NCBI RefSeq assembly: GCF_040654195.1
Contig: NZ_JBFAHM010000004.1
Coordinates: forward strand, 1 to 64,000
Direction of reading: 5' to 3'
DNA length: 64,000 nt
From: Hamadaea sp013361475
GTDB taxonomy: Bacteria; Actinomycetota; Actinomycetes; Mycobacteriales; Micromonosporaceae
Shown: piece after piece, positions 32,174-40,903 of the stretch
Layout of the letters: each line of letters opens with the position of its first letter
Numbering within the stretch: position 1 is the first letter of the stretch
Position numbers and translations under genes: made by a program
The notes under the pieces: model-generated
The model's database searches: none
The model's input: only the letters and a program-made list of their open reading frames with translations
What the model was told of the DNA's origin: nothing

Positions 32174-34016
32174 GACGAGCCTGACTGAGCGGCTGCTGCT
32201 GGCGGCCGGGGTGATCGACGTGTTGGGGAGCGTCGACGCCGGTAGTACGCAGACTGATTCGCTGGAGCTGGAACGGCGCCGGGGGATCACGATCAAGTCG
32301 GCGGTGGTGTCGTTCGTGGTGGACGGCACGGTCGTGAATTTGATCGATACTCCGGGGCATCCGGATTTCATCGCCGAGGTCGAGCGGGTGCTGGGTGTGC
32401 TCGACGGGGTGGTGCTGGTGGTGTCGGCGGTCGAGGGTGTGCAGGCGCAGACCCGGGTGTTGTTCCGCACGGTGCGCCGGTTGGGGTTGCCGGTGGTGGT
32501 GTTCGTGAACAAGACCGACCGGGCGGGTGCGGATGTGCCGCGGGTGCTGGCGCAGATCCGGTCGCGGTTGAGTCCGGCGCTGGTGCCGATGCCGGTCGAC
32601 GTGTCGTCGGCGGCTGATGTGTTGTCCCGGCATGACGACGGTGTGTTGGCGTCGTTTGTGGATGGCACGCTGACGGAGGCGGGGATCCTGTCGTCGTTGC
32701 GGGTGTTGTCGCGGGCGGGTGTGGTGCAGGCGGCGTACGCGGGGTCGGCGATCACCGGTGACGGGGTGGATGTGCTGTTGCGGGGGTTGCCGGGGTTGTT
32801 GCCGTCGCGGTGTGCGCCGGTGGACGGTCCGGTGTCGGGGGTGGTGTTCAAGGTCGAGCGCGGTGTGAACGGGGAGAAGATCGCGTACACGCAGGTCTTG
32901 TCCGGGAGTCTGCGGGTGCGTGACCGGATACCGGTACGTGGGGTCGAGGCGAAGGTGACCGCGATCCAGGTGTTCGACGACGGCGCCGCAGTCCCGCGGA
33001 CGTCGGCCGAGGCCGGGCGGATCGCGAAGGTCTGGGGACTGACCGACGTCCGCATCGGCGACGCGATCGGCGAGTATCGCGCGACGACCGGTCATCTGTT
33101 CGCGCCGCCGACCCTGGAGACGGTTGTCGTGCCCGGCGCGGCCGACCGGACGGCGGTCCACACCGCGCTCGCGCAGCTCGCCGAGCAGGACCCGTTGATC
33201 AACCTCCGCCAGGACGACGTCCGCGGCGAGTTGTATCTGTCGCTCTACGGCGAGGTGCAGAAGGAGGTCATCCAGACCACCCTGACCGAGCAGTACGGCG
33301 TCGACGTGGCGTTCCGGGAGACCACGATGATCTGCGCCGAGCGGGTCACCGGAGTCGGCGCGGCGGTCGAGCACATCTACCGGAATCCGTTCCTGGCGAC
33401 CGTCGGGCTACGGGTCGAACCGGGTACGCCCGGCAGCGGCCTGACGTTCCGGCTGGACGTGCCGGTCGAGTCGATGCCGCTGTTCCTCTACAAAAGCGTC
33501 GACGTCTTCCGCGACGCCGTGGAGGAGACCGTACGTGAGACGCTCCAGCAAGGTCTGCGCGGCTGGCGGGTGGAGGACTGCGTGGTCACGTTGACCGACT
33601 GCGACTACAACTCGCCCGGTACGACGCCCGGGGACTACCGCAAGCTGGTGCCGCTCGTGCTCATGGACGCGTTGCGGCAGGCGGACACGGTCGTGTGCGA
33701 ACCGGTCCACCGGCTCACGATGGAGGGCCCCGCCGACGTGCTCAGCGCGGTCCTGCGGCTGCTCGCCCAGCACGGTGCGACGCCGTACGCGCCGGCCACG
33801 GCCGGGACGGTGTTCGAGCTGACCGCCGACGTCCCGGCGGCCGAGGTGCACGCGGTCCAGCAGCGGCTGCCCGCGTTGACCCGGGGCGAGGGAGTGCTCC
33901 AAGCGGAGTTCGATCACTACCGCCCGGTTCGCGGGCCGGCTCCGGAGCGGCCGCGTACCGACTTGAATCCGTTGCACCGCAAGGAGTATCTGCTGCACGT
34001 GCTACGCCGGGTCTGA
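32115..34016 (+). CDS. Tetracycline-resistance ribosomal protection protein
   Basis: 633-residue GTPase related to Tet(M)/Otr(A) and EF-G, which removes tetracycline from the ribosome. GTPase motifs AHVDAGKTSLTERLL, DTPGHPDFIAEVERVL and NKTDRAG are present. The C-terminal half carries EF-G-like domains III-V (EPVHRLTMEGPADVLSAVL, PATAGTVFELTADVPAAEVHAVQQRLPALTRGEGVL read in parts). Gene begins at GTG 32115, preceded by GAGGA at 32099-32103, inside a leader hairpin. The first ~800 bases use G-ending codons (TTG, GTG) much more than the remainder, suggesting a mosaic origin. Downstream of a divergent RecQ gene, so standing alone. Possibly self-resistance or intrinsic. Confidence 0.94.
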   Translation: MSTVRPTLNLGILAHVDAGKTSLTERLLLAAGVIDVLGSVDAGSTQTDSLELERRRGITIKSAVVSFVVDGTVVNLIDTPGHPDFIAEVERVLGVLDGVVLVVSAVEGVQAQTRVLFRTVRRLGLPVVVFVNKTDRAGADVPRVLAQIRSRLSPALVPMPVDVSSAADVLSRHDDGVLASFVDGTLTEAGILSSLRVLSRAGVVQAAYAGSAITGDGVDVLLRGLPGLLPSRCAPVDGPVSGVVFKVERGVNGEKIAYTQVLSGSLRVRDRIPVRGVEAKVTAIQVFDDGAAVPRTSAEAGRIAKVWGLTDVRIGDAIGEYRATTGHLFAPPTLETVVVPGAADRTAVHTALAQLAEQDPLINLRQDDVRGELYLSLYGEVQKEVIQTTLTEQYGVDVAFRETTMICAERVTGVGAAVEHIYRNPFLATVGLRVEPGTPGSGLTFRLDVPVESMPLFLYKSVDVFRDAVEETVRETLQQGLRGWRVEDCVVTLTDCDYNSPGTTPGDYRKLVPLVLMDALRQADTVVCEPVHRLTMEGPADVLSAVLRLLAQHGATPYAPATAGTVFELTADVPAAEVHAVQQRLPALTRGEGVLQAEFDHYRPVRGPAPERPRTDLNPLHRKEYLLHVLRRV

Positions 34017-34019
34017 GCC

Positions 34020-34925
34020 TCAGCCGTCGAGGGTCGCCGCCAGTTCGGCGTTGTGCGCCGCGAACCCGGTCCACTGCGCCGGGGTCGCGGCGACCCGGGC
34101 GGCCGCGGCGGCGGCCGTGCACGGGCGGGCCTGCCAGCCGGTGAGCCGCCCGGCCCGGATCTCGAAGCGCACCAGCCGCCCGGCGGCCCAGCCGTGGAAG
34201 TCCAGGTCGCCGTCGGCGAATCCGGTCGCGCGCTGGGTCGCCACCACCCAGTCGACCGCCTCGATCTCGGTCTGCACCCGCCCAGCGTGCTCGTACGCCG
34301 TTCGCCGGGCGGCCTCGTCCCGCCGCGCGATCAGCTCCGTCTTGAGGCAGTGGACGGCGTCGGGATCGCGGCGCAGCACTCCGGCCAGTGCGGCGGCGAG
34401 CTGCTCCCGCGACTGGGGCGTCACGTCGCGTACGCGGGCGAACTCCCGTTCGGCGGCGGTGAGCCGGTCGGCGGCGTACGGGAGCGGGAAGACCCGGTGC
34501 AGTCCGGCGACGGCGGCGCGGACCTTCGTCCCGCCGAGATACGGCCCGAAGCCGTCCGCGGCCGGGGCGTACGCCACGCTCAGCCCCGGAGCCGTCGCCG
34601 ACACGTCCAGCCGCAGCCAGACCGGGGTCTCCTGGCCGCCGGCCGTCCGGTTCCACGGGGTCAGCCGCCGTTCGAGCACGTTGCGCTCCAGCCAGGCCGC
34701 CTCGTGCTCGGACGCGCAGACGACCGCCTCCACCCGGGCGACCCGGGGCATCATCCGCCGCAGGTGCGGCCGGTCGTCCAGTTCGGACCAGTACGACAGC
34801 GCCCGGCGCCGCAGGTTGACCGCCCGCCCGACGTACAGCGCCCGGCCGCGTTCGTCGCGGAACCGGTAGACGCCCGGTTCTGCGGGCAGACGCGCGGCTG
34901 CTCCACGGGGATCGGCTGGGGGCAC
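34020..34925 (-). CDS. GIY-YIG nuclease, UvrC/Cho-like
   Basis: 301-residue protein starting with a GIY-YIG catalytic domain (GVYRFRDERGRALYVGRAVNLRRRALSYW; E in ASEHEAAWLERNVLE). A UVR/UvrB-interaction-like segment (RRTAYEHAGRVQTEIEAVDWVV) lies in the second half. It lacks the RNase H-like and HhH domains of full UvrC, as in E. coli Cho, so it probably makes the 3' incision only. Convergent with the tetracycline-resistance gene by 3 bases. Confidence 0.88.
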   Translation of the reverse strand: MPPADPRGAAARLPAEPGVYRFRDERGRALYVGRAVNLRRRALSYWSELDDRPHLRRMMPRVARVEAVVCASEHEAAWLERNVLERRLTPWNRTAGGQETPVWLRLDVSATAPGLSVAYAPAADGFGPYLGGTKVRAAVAGLHRVFPLPYAADRLTAAEREFARVRDVTPQSREQLAAALAGVLRRDPDAVHCLKTELIARRDEAARRTAYEHAGRVQTEIEAVDWVVATQRATGFADGDLDFHGWAAGRLVRFEIRAGRLTGWQARPCTAAAAAARVAATPAQWTGFAAHNAELAATLDG

Positions 34926-34928
34926 CGG

Positions 34929-35216
34929 CTAATAATCGCTGCCGCCGGCCCGATTCGCCAGGAGGCAGATGTACAGGATGACGATCAGCACACCCAGGCC
35001 GATCGCCCACAGCGTCCAGGTCTTGGCGCGTTCGGTCCGTTCCTCGGCCAGCCCATGGTCGCCGCGGCTGTTGGCGTCCATCGCCATCGCCGAGAAGACG
35101 ATGCCGACGATGCCGAGCGGGGTGCAGCAGAACAGGGTGGCCGCGATGGACAGGCCGAGCCACAACCCCGGCGAGCTGTCGCCGCGGTAGGAAGGGCGGC
35201 CGTAGGGATCGGTCAT
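34929..35216 (-). CDS. CD225/dispanin-type small membrane protein
   Basis: 95-residue protein with two transmembrane segments (LGLSIAATLFCCTPLGIVGIVFSAMAMDANSRG..., then TWTLWAIGLGVLIVILYICLL). This is the CD225/dispanin family (interferon-induced transmembrane-like), with the CCTPLGIVG motif. Function in bacteria unknown. ATG 35216; it starts 3 bases beyond the GIY-YIG start and is likely co-transcribed with it. Confidence 0.85.
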   Translation of the reverse strand: MTDPYGRPSYRGDSSPGLWLGLSIAATLFCCTPLGIVGIVFSAMAMDANSRGDHGLAEERTERAKTWTLWAIGLGVLIVILYICLLANRAGGSDY

Positions 35217-35256
35217 GACCACTGTGTAGCAAAGCCGCGCCAATCCCGCCGACCCG

Positions 35257-36495
35257 TCAGAGCCGGGCCGCCCGGCCGTTGAGGTAGCGTTGCTGCTGGA
35301 GGTTGCGCGCGCGATCGGCGGCGTCGCGGTAGGCCTGCCGGGCCTCGTCCCGCCGACCGGCCCGCTCCAGCAGGTGGGCGCGGACGGCGTACAGGCGATG
35401 GTCGTCGCGTGTGCGGGCATCGGTGGCCAGCGGTTCGAGGAGGTCGAGCCCGGTCTGCGGCCCGTGCACCATGGCCGCCGCCACGGCGTGGTTCAACGCC
35501 ACCATCGGGTTGTCGGCCAGCCGCAGCAGCACCTCGTACAACGCGAGGATCTGCGGCCAGTCGGTCTGTTCGGCGGTCGGCGCCTCGTCGTGCAGCGCGG
35601 CGATCGCGGCTTGCAGCTGGTAGGGGCCGACCGGCCCGCGCGGCAGGGTCGCGGTGATCAGGGCGACGCCTTCGGCGATCAGGTCCGCGTCCCAGCGGCC
35701 GCGGTCCTGCTCAGCCATCGGCACCAGGGCTCCGTCCCGGCTGGTACGCGCAGCGCGGCGAGCGTCGGTCAGCACCATGAGCGCCAGCAACCCGGCGACC
35801 TCGGATTCGCCGGGGAGCAGCCGGTGCAGCATCCGGGTCAGCCGGATCGCTTCAGCGGTCAGTTCCACTCGGTGCACTGCGGGACCGGACGTCGTCGCGT
35901 ACCCCTCGGTGAACACGAGGTAGAGCGTGTGCAGCACGGCGGCGAGCCGCTGGTCGCGGTCGGCCGGCGAGGGCAGCGCGAACGGCTGGCCGCTCGTGGC
36001 GACGGTCTGTTTGGCCCGGGTGATCCGCCGCGTCATGGTGTCCTCGGGGACGAGGAAGGCACGGGCGATCTCGGCCGTGGTCAGGCCGCCCACAGCGCGC
36101 AGTGTGAGCGCGATCTGGGAAGCGGGCGTGAGTGACGGGTGGCAGCACAGGAACAGCAGGACGAGGGTGTCGTCCTCGGCGGGGCCACCGGATTGCGCGT
36201 TCGTGCCCGCCGTCAGCAGCACGTACCGTTCCTCGCGGGCGCGCCGCGCCTGCTCGCTGCGGACCAGGTCGGTGAGTCTGCGGGCGGCGACCGCGATGAG
36301 CCAGCCTCGCGGATTGTCCGGCAGCCCGTCGGTGGGCCAGCTCGTCGCGGCGGCCAGCAGCGCCTCCTGGACGGCGTCCTCGGCGAGGTCGAAGTGGCCG
36401 AACCGGCGCACCACCGCGCCGAGAACCCGCGGCGCCAGGTCCCGCAGCAGGTCCTCGGTCGGCGTCATGGCGCTGGCGGCGGCCGGTGGCGTCAC
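35257..36495 (-). CDS. RNA polymerase sigma factor, ECF42-like
   Basis: 412-residue extracytoplasmic-function sigma factor with region 2 (~20-90: RFGHFDLAEDAVQEALLAAATSW, GWLIAVAARRLTDLVR), region 4 (~115-165: ALTLRAVGGLTTAEIARAFLVPEDTMTRRITRAKQTV in parts) and a long C-terminal TPR-like/DUF6596-type extension with ALNHAVAAAMVHGPQTGLDLL. ECF42 proteins have this extension and are partnered with DGPF/YCII proteins, as here: the stop-start ATGA overlap with 36492 couples them. No anti-sigma factor is encoded nearby. Confidence 0.92.
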   Translation of the reverse strand: MTPPAAASAMTPTEDLLRDLAPRVLGAVVRRFGHFDLAEDAVQEALLAAATSWPTDGLPDNPRGWLIAVAARRLTDLVRSEQARRAREERYVLLTAGTNAQSGGPAEDDTLVLLFLCCHPSLTPASQIALTLRAVGGLTTAEIARAFLVPEDTMTRRITRAKQTVATSGQPFALPSPADRDQRLAAVLHTLYLVFTEGYATTSGPAVHRVELTAEAIRLTRMLHRLLPGESEVAGLLALMVLTDARRAARTSRDGALVPMAEQDRGRWDADLIAEGVALITATLPRGPVGPYQLQAAIAALHDEAPTAEQTDWPQILALYEVLLRLADNPMVALNHAVAAAMVHGPQTGLDLLEPLATDARTRDDHRLYAVRAHLLERAGRRDEARQAYRDAADRARNLQQQRYLNGRAARL

Positions 36496-36899
36496 AGATC
36501 CAGCTCGTCGCGCCCGTCGGCGATCGGCCGGACGTCGGCGTACCCGTTGGCCCAGACGTCACCGGGGCTAGGGCAGGCCGACAGCTTGGCGGCGATCTCG
36601 GTGGCCCGGTCGAAGCCGTCGCAGTCGACGATCCACCAGCCCGCGAGCACCTCTTCGGTCTCCGCGTAGGGGCCGTCGGTCACCACCGGGACCCCGTTCT
36701 CCAGCCCGCGTACGCGACGGGTGTGCACCGGGGCGACGAGCGCCTTGGTGTCGACGAGTTCGCCGGACTCGGCCAGCTCGCGGTTGAAGTTCTCCATGAA
36801 CTGGTACATCGGCGCCCAGTCCTCGGGGGCGTAGTCGCCCTTGCCGCTCATCAGGTCGTAGTCCGCCTGCGAGCCGAACGTCAGGATCATGTACTTCAT
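36492..36899 (-). CDS. YCII/DGPF-domain protein
   Basis: 135-residue YCII-related protein (MKYMILTFGSQADYDLMSG...), with the DGP motif in VVTDGPYAETEEVLAGWWIVD and an EF-like beta fold. This family accompanies ECF42 sigma factors. It is the first gene of the two-gene unit and precedes the sigma gene by an ATGA overlap, so one may regulate the other. Enzymatic activity is unknown. Confidence 0.9.
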   Translation of the reverse strand: MKYMILTFGSQADYDLMSGKGDYAPEDWAPMYQFMENFNRELAESGELVDTKALVAPVHTRRVRGLENGVPVVTDGPYAETEEVLAGWWIVDCDGFDRATEIAAKLSACPSPGDVWANGYADVRPIADGRDELDL

Positions 36900-36975
36900 C
36901 GTGGTCTCCTTCTGCGAACGATCCTTTCACCTGGGACGTCGGAGCCGGGGGACCTGACCGGACATGGTCCGGCGA

Positions 36976-37443
36976 TCAATTCTCCGCGATCGCGTCGTTC
37001 TCCCGGGCGCGAGCGGCCCGGCGTGCCACGGCGACGAGGAAGCCGAGGGCCGGTAGCACCAGAAGGCCGACGCAGAGCGGCGTAGCGAGATTCAGCGGGT
37101 TGAGCGAGGCGAGCGCGTACGCCCGGCTCGGCCCGGTCAGGGCGAGCTGCCGCCGGCCGGACTCCGGGATGACGACCTCCCACTCGAAGCGGCTGTCCGG
37201 GCGCGGGTCGACGACCTGCCAGTCGGTGCCGACGAACGCTCCGGTCACCGGGCCGTGCGCCGTCCCGAACAGCGACGGCCAGTGCCCGTCACAGCGGGAG
37301 TGCTGCTGTTCCAGCCGGTCGTAGGTGACGTGGCAGTGGTCGAGGGTCACGGCGCCGACGCCCGGCAGCCCGAGCAGCACGGCGAGCAGACCCGTGCCGA
37401 CAGCGGCCGCGATCACGACGGCGCGGGGAGCGAACCTTCTCAT
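36976..37443 (-). CDS. Membrane protein with two hydrophobic helices, unknown
   Basis: 155-residue protein: N-terminal membrane anchor (RAVVIAAAVGTGLLAVLLGLP), an extracytoplasmic segment with Cys-rich patch (VTLDHCHVTYDRLEQQHSRCDGHW), and a C-terminal hydrophobic helix (LCVGLLVLPALGFLVAV). No family recognised. It is separate from the ECF42 pair by 76 bases and faces the chitinase gene across its promoter region. Confidence 0.75.
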   Translation of the reverse strand: MRRFAPRAVVIAAAVGTGLLAVLLGLPGVGAVTLDHCHVTYDRLEQQHSRCDGHWPSLFGTAHGPVTGAFVGTDWQVVDPRPDSRFEWEVVIPESGRRQLALTGPSRAYALASLNPLNLATPLCVGLLVLPALGFLVAVARRAARARENDAIAEN

Positions 37444-37520
37444 GACGGGTAGAGGCGCGCCGCCGGGCCGGACGTTGCCGGTCGTCGGCCGGGGCCGCTG
37501 GACGTTGCCTCGGACAACTT

Positions 37521-37536
37521 ATTCAGAAATCTGAAT
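37521..37536. promoter_or_regulatory. Palindrome upstream of the chitinase
   Basis: ATTCAGA-AA-TCTGAAT (arms 7 bases, perfect) just upstream of a TTGACG -35 hexamer (37543-37548) with CATAAA as weak -10 (37564-37569, spacing 15). A second regulator may bind here. The intergenic 37444-37606 carries no gene. Confidence 0.5.
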
Positions 37537-37574
37537 GTGGCATTGACGCGGGCATCGTGCGGCCATAAACATTC

Positions 37575-37599
37575 AGGAAAGTTTCCTAAAAGTTTTAGG
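37575..37599. promoter_or_regulatory. Two overlapping palindromes at the chitinase RBS
   Basis: AGGAAA-G-TTTCCT (37575-37587) and CCTAAAA-G-TTTTAGG (37585-37599) overlap by three bases; their centres are 11 bases apart, about one helical turn. They lie downstream of the putative -10, and the ribosome-binding AGGAGGG (37597-37603) extends the second. This arrangement suits a repressor roadblock for glycoside-hydrolase genes, and the RNA hairpin could also hide the RBS. The regulator is not in this window. Confidence 0.65.
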
Positions 37600-37606
37600 A
37601 GGGCTC

Positions 37607-39883
37607 ATGCGCACCAGACGCCTGATGGGCGCGCTGCTCACCGCGGGAATCGTGGCCACCGCCCTGGTCGCGACGGCGCCCGCCGCGTACGCCGCGGCCG
37701 GCCTGACCGCGACGTTCTCGGCGGCCAACAACGGTTCCTGGTATCTCGACAAGTACGTCGTCGCCAACCCCACGGCGGCGGCGATCACCGGCTGGTCCCT
37801 GGAGTTCGACCTGCCGTCGGGGGCCACCCTCGGCAACGTCTACAACGGAGTCGCGAGCCAGTCCGGTTCGCACGTCACGATCGTCAACGCGCACTACAAC
37901 GGGACGGTGGCCGCCGGGGCGACGACCGAGCCGTACAGCCCGTGGTGGGTGGCGTACGGGTCGGGGGCGGCTCCGCTGAACTGCCGGATCAACGGCAACA
38001 AGTGCGACGGCAGCGCCGACCGCGCCCCCGGTACGCCCACCGGCCTGACCGTCACCGGGCGGACGACCAAGACGGCGTCGCTGTCGTGGACCGCCGCGGC
38101 CGCCACCGACTTCCCGATCGCGGGCTACGACGTGCTCTCCGGTTCGACCGTCGTGGCCTCCAGCACCACCACCAGCGCGGTGGTGACCGGGTTGACCCCC
38201 AACACCGCCTATTCGCTGAGCGTCCGGGCCAAGGACACCCGCGGCAACCTGTCGGCCGCGAGCACACCGGTGAGCGTGACGACGCTGAACCCGGCCGACG
38301 ACACCACCGCGCCGACGGCGCCGAGCGGGCTGCGCTCGACCGCGAAGAGTTCGACGACGGTGAGCCTGGCCTGGACCGGCAGCACGGACGCCAGCGGCAT
38401 CGCCGGGTACGACGTCTACACCGGCACGACACTGCGGGCCAGCGTTACCGGCACGAGTGCGACCGTGTCCGGGCTTTCGCCGCTGACGGCGTACGCGTTC
38501 ACGGTGAAGGCCCGCGACACCTACGACAACGTGTCGGCGGCGAGCAACTCCGTGAGCGTGACGACCGACGACGTGATCGGCTCCGGCCAGTACGCCAAGG
38601 TCGGCTACTTCGTCCAGTGGGGCATCTACGGCCGCCAGTACTTCGTCCGCAACCTGGACACCAGCGGCTCGGCGGCGAAACTCACCCACATCAACTACGC
38701 CTTCGCCAACATCGACCCGGTGAACCTCACCTGCCTGCAGGGCGTCACCAAGGGCGTGACCAGCAACCCGCAGGATCCCGACCAGGGCACCGGCGCAGGT
38801 GACGCGGACGCCGACTACGGCCGCCCGATGTCGGCGTCGCAGTCGGTGGACGGGGTCGCCGACACCGGCTGGGAGCCGTTGCGCGGCAACTTCAACCAGC
38901 TCAAGAAGCTCAAGGCGAAGTACCCGAACCTCAAGGTGCTCATCTCGATCGGCGGCTGGACCTACTCCAAGTACTTCTCCGACGTCGCGGCGACCCCGGC
39001 GAGCCGGCAGAAGTTCGTCCAGTCCTGCCTCGACATCTACCTCAAGGGCAACCTGCCCGCGTACAACGGGGCGGGCGGCCCGGGCACCGCGGCCGGCATC
39101 TTCGACGGCATCGACCTGGACTGGGAGTGGCCCGGCGCGGAGGGGCACGCGGGCAATCACGTGAGCCCCGCGGACAGGGCGAACAACACACTGCTGCTGG
39201 CGGAGTTCCGGCGGCAGATGGACACGCTGACCGTCACCACCGGCAAGCGGTACCTGCTCACCGCCTTCACCCCGGCGGACCCGGCGAAGATCGCGGCGGG
39301 CTGGGACATCGGCCCGGCCGGGGTGTTCAGCTCGCTGGACTTCGCCAACGTGCAGGGCTACGACTTCCACGGCGCCGGGTCGGACAACTCGTGGGAGCCG
39401 AACCGCACCGGCCACCAGGCGAACCTCTACCGCGACACGCAGGACCCGTACGCCTTCGAGTTCAGCGTGAACCTCGCGATCCAGAGCTATCTGGACGCCG
39501 GGATCAGCCCCCGCAAGCTGACCTTCGGCCTGCCGTTCTACGGCCGGGGCTGGCAGGGCGTGGCCGCCGGGAGCGTCAACGGCGAGTGGCAGTCGGCCAC
39601 AGGTGCCGCGCCCGGCCAGTTCGCCGAGGAGGCCGGCACCCGCGGCTACTCGAACCTGATCGCGGGCGTGCCGGGCTGCACGGTGTACCACGACACCCAG
39701 TCGGTGTCGACGTACTGCTACACGGGAGCCAACGGGCAGTGGTGGTCCTTCGACGACACCTGGTCGATCGGGCAGAAGATGGCCTGGCTGAAGAGTAAGG
39801 GCCTGCTCGGCACGATGATCTGGGAGATGTCGGGCGACACCGCCTCCGGCACCCTGATGGCGGCGGTCAGTTCCGGCCTCTGA
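37607..39883 (+). CDS. Secreted GH18 chitinase with CBM2 and two FnIII domains
   Basis: Extracellular chitinase of 758 residues. Signal peptide ends near AYAAA (~31), then CBM2 (~32-128: ITGWSLEFDLPSG, YNGTVAAGATT), two FnIII domains (~137-228 and ~233-325; TPTGLTVTGRTTKTASLSW and SGLRSTAKSSTTVSLAW), and a GH18 catalytic domain (~330-758). The catalytic DxxDxDxE motif is DGIDLDWEW at residues 500-507, with E507 as acid. Other features are HINYAFANID and LTFGLPFYGRGW. It hydrolyses chitin endo-wise, extracellularly. ATG 37607 has AGGAGGG 4 bases upstream. Overlapping palindromes upstream imply sugar-responsive control. Confidence 0.96.
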   Translation: MRTRRLMGALLTAGIVATALVATAPAAYAAAGLTATFSAANNGSWYLDKYVVANPTAAAITGWSLEFDLPSGATLGNVYNGVASQSGSHVTIVNAHYNGTVAAGATTEPYSPWWVAYGSGAAPLNCRINGNKCDGSADRAPGTPTGLTVTGRTTKTASLSWTAAAATDFPIAGYDVLSGSTVVASSTTTSAVVTGLTPNTAYSLSVRAKDTRGNLSAASTPVSVTTLNPADDTTAPTAPSGLRSTAKSSTTVSLAWTGSTDASGIAGYDVYTGTTLRASVTGTSATVSGLSPLTAYAFTVKARDTYDNVSAASNSVSVTTDDVIGSGQYAKVGYFVQWGIYGRQYFVRNLDTSGSAAKLTHINYAFANIDPVNLTCLQGVTKGVTSNPQDPDQGTGAGDADADYGRPMSASQSVDGVADTGWEPLRGNFNQLKKLKAKYPNLKVLISIGGWTYSKYFSDVAATPASRQKFVQSCLDIYLKGNLPAYNGAGGPGTAAGIFDGIDLDWEWPGAEGHAGNHVSPADRANNTLLLAEFRRQMDTLTVTTGKRYLLTAFTPADPAKIAAGWDIGPAGVFSSLDFANVQGYDFHGAGSDNSWEPNRTGHQANLYRDTQDPYAFEFSVNLAIQSYLDAGISPRKLTFGLPFYGRGWQGVAAGSVNGEWQSATGAAPGQFAEEAGTRGYSNLIAGVPGCTVYHDTQSVSTYCYTGANGQWWSFDDTWSIGQKMAWLKSKGLLGTMIWEMSGDTASGTLMAAVSSGL

Positions 39884-39891
39884 TCCCGTCA

Positions 39892-39964
39892 TGATCATTG
39901 CGTCAGCCATGCTGCTTCAACGGGCATTTCGCCGCGCGAAACGGCATGGCTGGCGCGATGATCA
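39892..39964 (+). terminator. Long nested hairpin after the chitinase
   Basis: 21-base arms (39892-39912 and 39944-39964, TGATCAT at the base) with two G-U type mismatches; the loop contains a second stem (TTTCGC/GCGAAA). It starts 8 bases past the chitinase stop, so is probably a terminator. It has the same TGATC-bearing base as 11715-11766. Confidence 0.65.
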
Positions 39965-39991
39965 CGGGAAGGCCGGTACTACGCTGGGCAC

Positions 39992-40903
39992 ATGATCACT
40001 CTGGCGGACATCATCGCCGCCCGGCGGCGCATCGAGGGCCGGATCCGGCGTACGCCCGTCTTCGAGGCGGCGCCGGAGCTGGTCTTCAAGCTCGAATACC
40101 TCCAGCACACGGGTTCGTTCAAGGCCCGGGGCGCGCTGAACAACGTGCTGGCAGCCCAGGAACGGGGTGATCTCGGTCCGGCTGGGGTGATCGCGGCGTC
40201 CGGCGGCAACGCCGGGCTGGCCGTCGCGTGGGCTGCGGCGCAGGTCGGCGTACCGGCCGAGATCCACGTCCCGGCGAACGCGCCGGCCGTCAAGGTGAAG
40301 CGGCTCCAGGCGCTCGGGGCGACCGTGGTGCAGACGGGCACCGAGTACAGCCACGCCCTGGCCGCCTCGGCCGAACGCGCCACGCAGACCGGCGCGTTCG
40401 TGTGTCACGCGTACGACCAGCCCGAGATGGTCGCCGGAGCGGGCACCATCGCCCTGGAACTCCTTGCGGACACCACGGTGGACACCGTGCTCGTGGCGGT
40501 CGGCGGGGGTGGGCTCGTCGGCGGGATCGCGGCCGCCCTGGATGACACCCCGGTACGCGTAGTGGGCGTCGAACCCGTCGCGGCGCCCAGCCTGCATACC
40601 GCTCTCGACCGGGGTGGCCCGGTGGACGTCGAGGTCGGTGGCTACGCCGCCGACTCCCTCGGGGCACGCCGCGCCGGCCGGATCGCGTACGCCGTCGCCG
40701 AACGCACGGCGATGGTCAGTGCCCTCGTGGCGGACGCGGCGATCCGGGAGGCCCGGCAGCGGCTGTGGGACGAGTGGCGGATCGTCGCCGAACCCGGGGC
40801 GGCCGCGGCGTACGCCGGGCTGACCGCGTACCGGCCCGAGCCGGGCGAACGGGTGGCCGTCATCGTGTGCGGGGCGAACACCGACCCGAGTGACCTGGTC
40901 TAG
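39992..40903 (+). CDS. Threonine/serine dehydratase-like PLP enzyme
   Basis: 303-residue fold-type II PLP enzyme. The PLP lysine is in GSFKARGALNNVL; the phosphate-binding loop is ASGGNAGLAVAWAA; GGGGLVGGIAAAL binds cofactor. Consistent with threonine/serine dehydratase or a close relative, deaminating a hydroxy amino acid to a 2-keto acid. It is shorter than IlvA and lacks a C-terminal ACT regulatory domain, so is probably catabolic. Convergent with the oxidoreductase at 40900 by 4 bases. Confidence 0.92.
   Translation: MITLADIIAARRRIEGRIRRTPVFEAAPELVFKLEYLQHTGSFKARGALNNVLAAQERGDLGPAGVIAASGGNAGLAVAWAAAQVGVPAEIHVPANAPAVKVKRLQALGATVVQTGTEYSHALAASAERATQTGAFVCHAYDQPEMVAGAGTIALELLADTTVDTVLVAVGGGGLVGGIAAALDDTPVRVVGVEPVAAPSLHTALDRGGPVDVEVGGYAADSLGARRAGRIAYAVAERTAMVSALVADAAIREARQRLWDEWRIVAEPGAAAAYAGLTAYRPEPGERVAVIVCGANTDPSDLV

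Noticed and set aside
32115..34016. Mobile resistance island
   Set aside because: No transposase, integrase, repeats or attachment site nearby; the flanks look chromosomal.
37595..39910. 771-codon minus-strand frame
   Set aside because: Exact shadow of the chitinase gene; composition is Arg/Gly/Val-rich and motif-free.
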